Shown here piece after piece: positions 45,201 to 57,200 of a DNA stretch of 64,000 bases. Made by a program: the position numbers and the translations under genes. Source of the stretch: Apostichopus japonicus (Eukaryota > Echinodermata > Holothuroidea > Aspidochirotida > Stichopodidae); contig NC_092581.1 in NCBI RefSeq assembly GCF_037975245.1, forward strand, positions 17,237,303-17,301,302, read 5' to 3'. The notes beneath the pieces were generated by a model. It ran no database searches, was not told where the DNA came from, and worked only from the letters and a program-made list of their open reading frames with translations. Position 1 is the first letter of the stretch. Each line of letters starts with the position of its first letter.

Positions 45201-48200
45201 CGCCCTTGGTAGAATGTGTTACTAATAGTGAATAGTGTTACAATAACACTAGATGATGTGAACCAATGGACCCACTACAGTAACACTAGGTGATGTGAAC
45301 CAATGGACCCACTATGATAACACTAGGTGATGTGAACCAATGGACCCACAATGATAACACTAGGTGATGTGAACCAATGGATCCACTATGGTTGAACACT
45401 AGGTGATGTGAACCAATGGATCCACTATGATAACACTAGGTGATGTGAACCAATGGATCCACTATGATAACACTAGGTGATGTGAACCAATGGATCCACT
45501 ATGATAACACTAGGTTATGTGAACCAATGGATCCACTATGATAACACTAGGTGATGTGAACCAATGGATCCACTATGATAACACTAGGTGATGTGAACCA
45601 ATGGATCCACTATGATAACACTAGGTGATGTGAACCAATGAACCCACAATGATAACACTAGGTGATGTGAACCAATGGATCCACTATGATAACACTAGGT
45701 GATGTGAACCAATGGATCCACTATGATAACAATAGGTGATGTGAACCAATGGATCCACTATGATAACACTAGGTGATGTGAACCAATGGATCCACAATGA
45801 TAACACTAGATGATGGTAACCAATGGATCCACTATGATAACAATAGGTGATGTGAACCAATGGATCCACTATGATAACACTAGGTGATGTGAACCAATGG
45901 ATCCACTATGATAACAATAGGTGATGTGAACCAATGGATCCACTATGGTAACACTAGGTGATGTGAACCAATGGATCCACTACAGAACACTAGGTGATGT
46001 GAACCAATGGACCCACTATGATAACACTAGGTGATGTGAACCAATGAACCCACTATGATAACTCTAGGTGATGTGAACCAATGGATCCACTATGATAACA
46101 CTAGGTGATGTGAACCAATGGATCCACTATGATAACAATAGGTGATGTGAACCAATGGATCCACTATGATAACACTAGGTGATGTGAACCAATGGATCCA
46201 CTATGATAACAATAGGTGATGTGAACCAATGGATCAACTATGATAACACTAGGTGATGTGAACCAATGGACCCACTATGATAACACTAGGTGATGTGACC
46301 AATGGATCCACAATGATAACACTATGTGATGTGACCAATGGATCCACAATGATAACACTAGATGATGTGAACCAATGGATCCACAATGATAACACTAGGT
46401 GATGTGAACCAATGGATCCACTATGGTAACAATAGGTGATGTGAACCAATGGACCCACTATGATAACACTAGGTGATGTGAACCAATGGATCCACAATGA
46501 TAACACTAGATGATGGTAACCAATGGACCCACTATGGTAACACTAGGTGATGTGAACCAATGGACCCACTATGATAACACTAGATGATGGTAACCAATGG
46601 ATCCACAATGATAACACTAGATGATGGTAACCAATGGATCCACTATGATAATACTAGGTGATGTGACCAATGGATCCACAATGATAACACTAGGTGATGT
46701 GACCAATGGATCCACTATGGTAACACTAGGTGATGTGACCAATGGATCCACAATGATAACACTAGGTGATGTGAACCAATGGACCCACTATGATAACACT
46801 AGGTGATGTGACCAATGGATCCACAATGATAACACTATGTGATGTGACCAATGGATCCACAATGATAACACTAGATGATGTGAACCAATGGATCCACTAT
46901 GATAACACTAGGTGATGTGAACCAATGGATCCACTATGGTAACAATAGGTGATGTGAACCAATGGACCCACTATGATAACACTAGGTGATGTGAACCAAT
47001 GGATCCACAATGATAACACTAGATGATGGTAACCAATGGACCCACTATGGTAACAATAGGTGATGTGAACCAATGGACCCACTATGATAACACTAGATGA
47101 TGGTAACCAATGGATCCACAATGATAACACTAGATGATGGTAACCAATGGATCCACTATGATAATACTAGGTGATGTGACCAATGGATCCACAATGATAA
47201 CACTAGGTGATGTGACCAATGGATCCACTATGGTAACACTAGGTGATGTGACCAATGGATCCACAATGATAACACTAGGTGATGTGAACCAATGGACCCA
47301 CTATGATAACACTAGGTGATGTGAACCAATGGATCCACTATGATAACACTAGGTGATGTGAACCAATGGACCCACTATGATAACACTAGGTGATGTGAAC
47401 CAATGGATCCACTATGATAACACTAGGTGATGTGAACCAATGGATCCACAATGATAACACTAGGTGATGTGAACCAATGGATCCACTATGATAACAATAG
47501 GTGATGTGACCAATGGATCCACTATGGTAACACTAGGTGATGTGAACCAATGGATCCACTATGATAACACTAGGTGATGTGAACCAATGGATCCACTATG
47601 GTAACAATAGGTGATGTGAACCAATGGACCCACTATGATAACACTAGGTGATGTGAACCAATGGATCCACAATGATAACACTAGATGATGGTAACCAATG
47701 GACCCACTATGGTAACACTAGGTGATGTGAACCAATGGATCCACTATGGTAACACTAGGTGATGTGACCAATGGATCCACTACAGTAACACTAAGTAATG
47801 TGAACCAATAAATTCAAAAAAACGTCCAATACTGTTGACCTCTTACCTCTGTGCTCTTGTAATAATAAAGAACAAATTCCTTCAACTTGAAGAACATCTT
47901 CACCCAGGATTTTTTGAGTCCATCATTTCTCTTGTTCAACCATCCTTCACATGAACCAGGCCCAAGATCCACACAGGTGATTCTTCGACTTATACGGGCC
48001 TTTTTGCGGGCTTTCCTTACTTTAGGAGACCTCCTTACCACCTGAAACAGTTAAGGTAAGATATGAATTAGACTCAGAGAATTAGCTTGGAGAACCAAAT
48101 GTCACCTTAGAGATTGATGAACACTAAAAGGCTTAAGACTGATATTCTTGAAATCTAGATAACTGCTCAGGATTGTGCCACTGAACAAATTATGTTTGGT

Positions 48201-51200
48201 AAAGTTGAGAATTGAAGGCTTTAGAATGATTTTTACCCATCCAAAATGACCATGGAAAAATAACAAATTCTTACAGTCTTACAATGTATATATATATATA
48301 TATATGGATGTTTTGCAGTTCACATATACACTCAGAACTACTGTGATGTTGCTTAAAGTACCTTTCCAAGTTTTCCAGCTAACCAGCCATGCCCCCCAGC
48401 AATGTTAATTGGTAGTTACACAAGGGCGTGGATTGACCGCAACGTTACCAAAACAGGTATACATCACACAGCCACATACATAAAGTATAACATATCATCA
48501 CTTAACTCATGACTCATGGGTGAAAGGGGTAACGTTCGATGATGCAACCAACCACAATCAAAACAAAACGATAAGTGTACATTTATTCACCAACGTGTTT
48601 GACAAAAAGACTTTTCATGTCCTACTTGGTACCTTAGGTTCAGTGTCAAGAGGAAACTAAATTAAAAGTGGACCTAGAAGCAAGAAGGTATTCCTAAAAA
48701 CCAACCCCACCTTAGTATCCTGGTAACTTGGATTTATTCTGTACTTTGGTTGTGCCACAAAGTCTTCGGGAACGTCGATGGCCCTTTCTTGATATCCTAC
48801 CGCGGGAGTCACTTTCTCTGGTGATGGCGTTTTACTAGGTGGCTTTTCATCCTCCACTTCCTCCCAGATAATGAAGCCCTCTGAGGAGGACCCAGAGCTG
48901 GTCTTTGATTTGTCCCTGACGTTAGTCAAATCCTTTCTATTAACAACAGTGGCATTAGATTCTCCTTTCTCATTCGAAACATCTTTCCGACTCCCCGATG
49001 AAACTCTTTCCGGCCGTGATCGTCTGCTGTCTCTCTTTGGACTTGCGTCGCTCCCGACCTCTTCCACATCCCTCTTAGCCGTCTCTTCATTTCCGGCCAT
49101 ATCGTCCTCTTTGGCTACCGTAGTTTTCTGCGGTAGTTTGAGGGAGATTTCGGTTTCTGAGTAGAACCACTCTCCCTTGTCAGGCTTCTTCTTCTCACTC
49201 TTCTCAGTGCTGTTACCATTCAAATCCAGCTGAATTCTCACAGTCTTCTTCAATTTTGGTGTTTCGCGTGGAGAGAGTTGTTCAGCCGAATGACCGTGTG
49301 GTTCAGATTCCTTTGCCTGTCTCTCCAACCAGTGTCTCACTACAACAAAATAGGTAACATAAGTTCCAATAACTTTTAAGCAATTTCAAATTGACTGGTT
49401 CCCTTTTCACCAACTTTTAATTCAATGACCTCATTTGTCATCAACTTCCTTCAATGTCACAATTGCGGCTTAGGGAATTTCTGAAAATTAAAAAACATGA
49501 TGCAATCACAAATTGTTACACATTGTAACAAAGTGTGAAGACAATAGTCTGTAATTGCTATGATATAAAAAGCCTTTGCACACCTCACCGCAGCTAGAAT
49601 TTCAACTGGTGTATAAATGTTTGTGGCAAGGCATAAGTGATTCATGTCCGGTATCACGTAATAAAAGGCCACAGCCTACATGCTAGGCACACAAGGGCTA
49701 GCCTAATCAACAACTGTTGTGGTGAAAATCAAAAGAAAACAAAACAAAAGGCAATTTGCTTATACACTAAAGAGCCTCTGTAAGAGAAAGTGTAAAAGTA
49801 AGTGGGCCTGACATTTTGATCCTAGCAGGATCTTCTTCAGAGGCTGAATGTGTGATCAGAAAATAACAACTTTTATGTAAAGCGTTAACAATCTTGATAC
49901 AAACATACTCATAGTCATAAATCTTTCATACATAATCTACCTTTTAACAAACAAATTAGAGTGAGAAAATTGCCATCAGATCAAATGTTCTTGGTTGGCA
50001 AAGGAGAAAAGACTTGTCATAAATCTGTCATACATGACAAGTATTACTCATAATTACAAATGCATCATTTACAAGAGGAAGTTGTTCATGGGCAGAAAAC
50101 CACTAAGCAAACAAATCATCTCAAATTGAATAACAAGTATTATAATTACTACTGAAGACTTCATGATAATACATCGCAGGCCAACAACAAATCAAACAAT
50201 TAGAATAAATAGATTACAGGAAGACTTGTTTCCATGGCATAGTTAAACAACATTATTAATATCTAATTTGGTATTAATTGCACCTAGTGTTAATTTTATG
50301 CTAAAAATTGTAAACAGCATACATACATGTAAATATTCATGTATATATATACATATATATATATATTTATATACAGCTATGTATGTGGGGGTTAATATTG
50401 CTATAACATGTCTGCCATACAACAAGTTTCTGACATTTTGCAACTTCATATTGACTTACAATCTTCACTTGATATGTTATCCAGATGTAAGGTGTCCAGA
50501 GGCAGGGACCTCGGTCTACTTTCGCCGGACGATTCCTTTGACTTTTTCGCTGTTGGCCGCCGTAGAACGGCTTCTCCCATAGTAGGACATCTGTGCAATC
50601 TCAATAATTTGTTCTGCGGCTCGGGGGGTTCTGAGTCAGAATGAGACTGTTGGGTTTGCAATGGCGGTGTCTTTGTTTCACTGTTTATTTGAGACATGCA
50701 GAGAACGATGCAACCACAATTAAAAACTCACTTTTCATTCGCTTAAAAAAGTAGAACGAGGGTTTACAAGGGAAGGAGGGCGACATGCAGTCACGAAACA
50801 CTCGATAAGAGCTGTTAATATTTTAATACCCTCATTTCTTAACGTCAGGGGTCTCTTAAATACTTTGGATTTTAACCCAAGCAAACCCTGAAATCAATGT
50901 AAAAGCACTGCAACGATAAGCTACAATAATTTAGTATAATCAATTAATAGTCAGTCACATCTTTCTTAGATCAATCATGACTAAAGTAAGAATGTCTTTC
51001 TTATGTACTAGTAGCAATGAAGCATTTAATTAATTCTAAAACAATAAAACACCTGATTAATAAAATTAAGTAATCAAGATACAGACTGAAAAAAGGAAAA
51101 TATGGTTACATACAATCATCAATAGTATTGGTTATCTTTAATGTAAAAGATCAACTCTCTATTTTCACCTGCTTTTAATAGAGTTGTGAAATAACAGGAT

Positions 51201-54200
51201 TAATATCCATCATATTCCATAAGCTCTGGCTCAATCTGTGTCTTTCATAGTTTTCAACCATTTTTTGAAGCTAAACGATCATCCGTGATTTCGCACGTTT
51301 CTACTCTACAGACAATTGTTTCCTTATACAGTTCATTTCTGCATCACCTACATAATCTTTTCGATAGAGTTCAATCACACATGTATAGAAACTTCACAAC
51401 ATAATTTAAAGAGTTTAAAGGGTGTGAAGACTCCCGCAAAAAGAAACGTCTAATGCCGGTAATCTGACCTAGTTTCGAATGAGGTGTAAATGAAGTGTTA
51501 GACACCACCATCGATCCCAGAAAATATACGCACGGTCCATACCCACAGCACAGTGTACAAACGATACAGCGATGGACATCTCAGGTCCAGCTATAGACAA
51601 CAAGGTATCACGTTCATTTTCACGTTTCATTTCTCTCTGCATTTTGTAGCAACGAGCAGAAAACTTCACTTGCAAGCAACGGAAAGTTAACTTTTTCAGA
51701 TGGCGACACTTGGTTTGGGGCGAGTCTTCAATGCCTTTAAGAGCTGATAAAAGTTGCTACCTTTTTAACAAAGACACTGAGATATCATCAACATGTATAT
51801 CCAATATATTTTTACACACCTTTCACTCTGTGTCTCCAAAGTCTTTAGGTACAAATCGTCTTTGGTTGCCGGGGGTTTCAGACTGTTGTTGGAATGCTTT
51901 CTCCGTGGCAACGATGCTAGTCCTCCAGTCTGGAAGGTATGACCGCTAGGTCTCACCAACTGCCCAGCTTGGTTCAGGTTTTTCGGCCGTTTCTTCAAGG
52001 TGAGCACGACCTCTATCGGATTAGCTATTAAGGCCTGAATGACTTTCTTGTGTTCCCATCCAACCTATTAGTACATAGGCGTGGGCAACAAAAATACCCA
52101 AAAAACAAAATAGTATGGTACTGTAGCACAAACACTTCAAGTATAGTATCAATTTATAAGCAGGAAGTCTGAACACTTCCCATGTCAGATACTTCCAAGT
52201 ATCAATACATAATAACTACCCAACAATACATAACTCACACTTCAGATAGAGTATCAATATATGTCCAGATAGTATCATCACTTCTGATGTCAGATACTTC
52301 CAAGTATCAATACATAACTTGCACTTCAGGTATAGTATCAAGGTATTTACCAATCACTTATGATATCACATACATCAAGTATCAATTCGTACCCCCTATC
52401 AAACAGTACATATATACTCGCACTTCGTATATCCTATATTTCGTTTATACGACAAATAGTAACAACACTTCACCGTTATGTATATTTATATTATCTTGTT
52501 AGTTGTGCCTATCCATCACTTTTCAAACCAATCTTTCTGAAAGTCAGGAAACGCCAGCTAGAAACATGAATAGCACAACGAACGGTTAAAGGACAGCTGG
52601 GACTGTGAAACTACTAATTGTTCACGGAACTGATTCCTACTTTCTACTTTCAGTATTAATTCCTCAATTATTTTCACCATTTCGTTAATGCTATCTTCAT
52701 GAAAGAAGGAAAGTTTCTTGAATTGCTAGCCTGATAAATGTAAGACTTTATGGATTTGATTCCATGGATAGAGCCACATTAACTGAATGATAATAAGGGG
52801 TTAATCAACGGTCTAGCGTGCGTTACTCACAGGATTAACCACGGTCAGCTGACCTGAATGGACCAATAGGATTTAGGAATCTTTACTAAGTATGAATGAA
52901 TATGCCTTTATGCACAAGATGAATGCAAGAAAACAAGGAAGAATCTTCACAGAAGGAAGAGGAAGCAAAGTCAACATCACTGACAGTCATCTTGTAATTC
53001 CCGTTCTACGCGGTCAAGTAACGTCACGTTCTGTTTATATTTCATTATTTCAAGTCTATCAAGGAGGACCTTCCTTTAAATTTTCCTCTAAGTCCATCAG
53101 ATAATAATATATAGTTCCAAGGTAGTCAATGCAATGATTTTCTGAGTTTGAAGCCCCTTATGGCAACATAATGACTAGCAACTTTATGCACATTTCCAAA
53201 GCAACAGTTTAGAAATTGTAAAGCTTAAGCCCGGGTCACATCTGCGCGATTCAACACGCGATTCAACTCGCAATGCAATTGAAGGTTAAATCGCGTAGTT
53301 AGACAAGGGTATCAACTTGTTGCGCAATAAAAGTTGCGCCGTCGATTTGGGTTGATTTGCAATAGAGCAATGTCCTAATCAGCGCAACTTCTCAGAAGCA
53401 ACTTTTAATATTAGCTGAGAATTAAAAGTTTAGTCTAAAATGCAGAAGATAATTTTCTCATATTAATATTAGCTGCCATTTCGCAATTGTTTTCACAATC
53501 GATTATGTAGTTGTTTGAACAGTCGCGCGTATGTGACCACAAAGTTGATTTCGAAGTTGAATCGAAAATCGCGTGATTTTAGTTGCGAGTTGAATCGCGT
53601 GTTGAATCGCGCAGATGTGACCCGGGCTTTAGATATGGCAGTACACAACCAGGAGAAATAGTTTTACAAGGCTTTAATACATGAATTAATAATCAATCAA
53701 TATATAAATACGGAATCACAGAAACAGAAACACAGGCTCATTGTTTGACAACGCTCGCGAAATTCATAATGCTGCTTAATTTATCCCTCGGTATACAACC
53801 AAAAGTTGAAATCTAATATTGTAACTTGGGTGTGTGCCACTGACTGGAAAACTATGTTGTGAATTGAACCAAATCATGTTAACTCAAGCATGCAGATTGA
53901 ACAGACGTACTGCAGTGCATTCTGCCACAACAGAATAACATGTTCTTTAGGTTTTTCTGTCTGAAACAAACTCAGTCACACATTTTAGTCAGAATGATGT
54001 TTCTTTACTGCTATTATTATATAATAATTCTATTACACTTTTGTTTTTGGTGCAAAAAGGAGCTTTAATGGACAACTATATAATCAAATCTTAACAGCTT
54101 CTTTGTATTCATCTTTTGCATATGATCAATAAAGTAATTACTGGACACTATGTGGAACTGGTCTGTGATAAACTCAGCTTACTGTACTACCTCTCTATGC

Positions 54201-57200
54201 TATTGAATGTTTTCATACTGCAATGCACCCTCTGTAGGTGCAGCTGTGCCTTCATAAAAGTTAAACTTACCACAGTTTGATAATTTACTTGAAGGACCTC
54301 ATCCCCGGGAATGACTCTACGGAGTGCAGGTGTGGCATTCTGCAAGAAAGAGGGGGGTGGGAGGGGGGTGTAATAATGACAGGTAAAGTAGAATGCAGTC
54401 ATGAGAAGAATAGAGGTAAATAGGTGGAGAGCTTTACTAATAACTGAAGCACATCAAAAGCAGGTGAAGTATTATAGAAAGGTAACACTGAGATGTGTGC
54501 TTAAATCATTATACCCTGGCCCTCATGTATGGTGTACAATACCATCAACATTAAGAAAATTGCAACATTTTTCGACTAAAAGACTTAAATCACACCATTA
54601 ATTATTATGATTGTACTATTGTTAACATAATCTGTGTATAGTGGATGCGATTAGTTATGTAGTATTAATAGATACTGTCCTTGTTTTCATTACTGTATTT
54701 GAATTTGGGGGTGAAGGGGAGTGAGGGGGGAGGGGTGATCGGGTTGAGATGAACAGGGAAAAGTGTGTGGGATCTGGGAAAAAAGCAGTTCTGTTGTATT
54801 AAAACATTCCATCGCAGAAGGAAAACTCAAATGACAGCAATAAGCTATCGTGGGTATAACTTACAGTTGAAGTGTGGATTAGATGAGCTATCGTGGGGTA
54901 TAACTTACAGTTGAAGCGTAGATTAGATGAGCTATCGTGGGGTATAACTTACAGTTGAAGTGCAGATTAGTTGAGCTATCGTAAGGTATAACTCACAGTT
55001 GAAGTGTAGATTAGATGAGCTATCGTGGGATATTACTTACAGTTTAAGTGTATATAAGATGACCTATCGTGGGGTATAACTTAAAGTTGAAGTGTAGATT
55101 ACTTGAGCTATCGTGCGGTATAACTTACAGTTGAAGTGTAGATTAGTTGAGCTATCGTGGGATATAACTTACAGTTGAAGCTTAGACTAGATGAGCTATC
55201 GTGGGGTATAACTTACAGTTAAAGCTTAGACTAGATGAGCTATCGTGAGGTATAACTTACAGTTGAAGTTTAGATTAGTTGAGATATCGTGGGATATAAC
55301 TTAAAGTTGGAGCGTAGATCAGATGAGCTATCGTGGGGTATAATTTACAGTTGAAGTGTAGATTACTTGAGCTATCGTGGGATATAACTTACAGTTGAAG
55401 TGTAGATTAGATGAGCTATCGTGGGGTAGAACTTACAGTTGAAGCTAAGACTAGATGAGCTATCATGAGGAATAACTTACAGTTGAAGTGTAGATTAGTT
55501 GAGCTATCGTGAGGTATAACTTACAGTTGAAGTGCAGATTAGTTGAGCTATCGTGGGATATACTGTAACTTACAGTTGAAGTTTAGACTAGATGAGCTAT
55601 CATGAGGAATAACTTACAGTTGAAGTGTAGATTAGATGAGCTATCGTGAGGTATAACTTACAGTTGAAGTGTAGATTAGATAAGCTATCGTGGGATATAC
55701 TGTAACTTACAGTTGAAGTTTAGACTAGATGAGCTATCATGAGGAATAACTTACAGTTGAAGTGTAGATTACTTGAGCTATCGTGAGGTATAACTTACAG
55801 TTGAAGTGTAGATTAGATGAGCTATCGTGGGGTATAACTTACAGTTGAAGTGCAGACTAGATGAGCTATCATGAGGTATAACTTACAGTTGAAGCGTAGA
55901 TTAGGTAAGCTATCGTGGGATATACTGTAACTTACAGTTGAAGTGTAGATTAGATGAGCTATCGTGGGGTATAACTTACAGTTGAAGTGCAGACTAGATG
56001 AGCTATCGTGAGGTATAACTTACAGTTGAAGTGTAGATTACTTGAGCTATCGTGAGGTATAACTTACAGTTGAAGCGTAGATTAGATAAGCTATCGTGGG
56101 ATATACTGTAACTTACAGTTGAAGTGCAGATTAGATGAGCTATCGTGGGGTATAACTTACAGTTGAAGTGCAGACTAGATGAGCTATCGTGAGGTATAAC
56201 TTACAGTTGAAGTGTAGATTAGATGAGCTATCGTGAGGTATAACTTACAGTTGAAGTGTAGATTAGATAAGCTATCGTGGGATATACTGTAACTTACAGT
56301 TGAAGTTTAGACTAGATGAGCTATCATGAGGAATAACTTACAGTTGAAGTGTAGATTACTTGAGCTATCGTGAGGTATAACTTACAGTTGAAGTGTAGAT
56401 TAGATGAGCTATCGTGGGGTATAACTTACAGTTGAAGTGCAGACTAGATGAGCTATCGTGAGGTATAATTTACAGTTGAAGTGTAGATTAGTTGAGCTAT
56501 CGTGGGATATAACTTACAGTTGAAGTGTAGATTTGATGGGCTATCGTGGGTATAACTTACAGTTGAAGTGTAGATTAGATGAGCTATCGTGAGGTATAAC
56601 TTACAGTTGAAGCGTAGATTAGATAAGCTATCGTGGGATATACTGTAACTTACAGTTGAAGTTTAGACTAGATGAGCTATCATGAGGAATAACTTACAGT
56701 TGAAGTGTAGATTACTTGAGCTATCGTGAGGTATAACTTACAGTTGAAGCGTAGATTAGATAAGCTATCGTGGGATATACTGTAACTTACAGTTGAAGTG
56801 TAGATTAGATGAGCTATCGTGGGGTATAACTTACAGTTGAAGTGCAGACTAGATGAGCTATCGTGAGGTATAATTTACAGTTGAAATGTAGATTAGTTGA
56901 GCTATCGTGGGATATAACTTACAGTTGAAGTGTAGATTTGATGGGCTATCGTGGGTATAACTTACAGTTGAAGTGTAGATTAGTTGAGCTATCGTGGGAT
57001 ATAACTTACAGTTGAAGTGTAGATTTGATGGGCTATCATGGGTATAACTTACAGTTAAAGTGTAGATTAGATGAGCTATCGTGGGGTATAACTTACAGTT
57101 GAAGTGTAGACTAGATGAGCTATCGTGGGATATAACTTACAGTTGAAGTGTAGACTAGATAAGCTATCGTGAAATATTACTTACAGTTGAAGTTAAGATT

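Noticed and set aside
45230-47814. Regular repeats that look like a CRISPR array
   Set aside because: Units are head-to-tail with no unique spacers, in an animal gene intron; it is a minisatellite.
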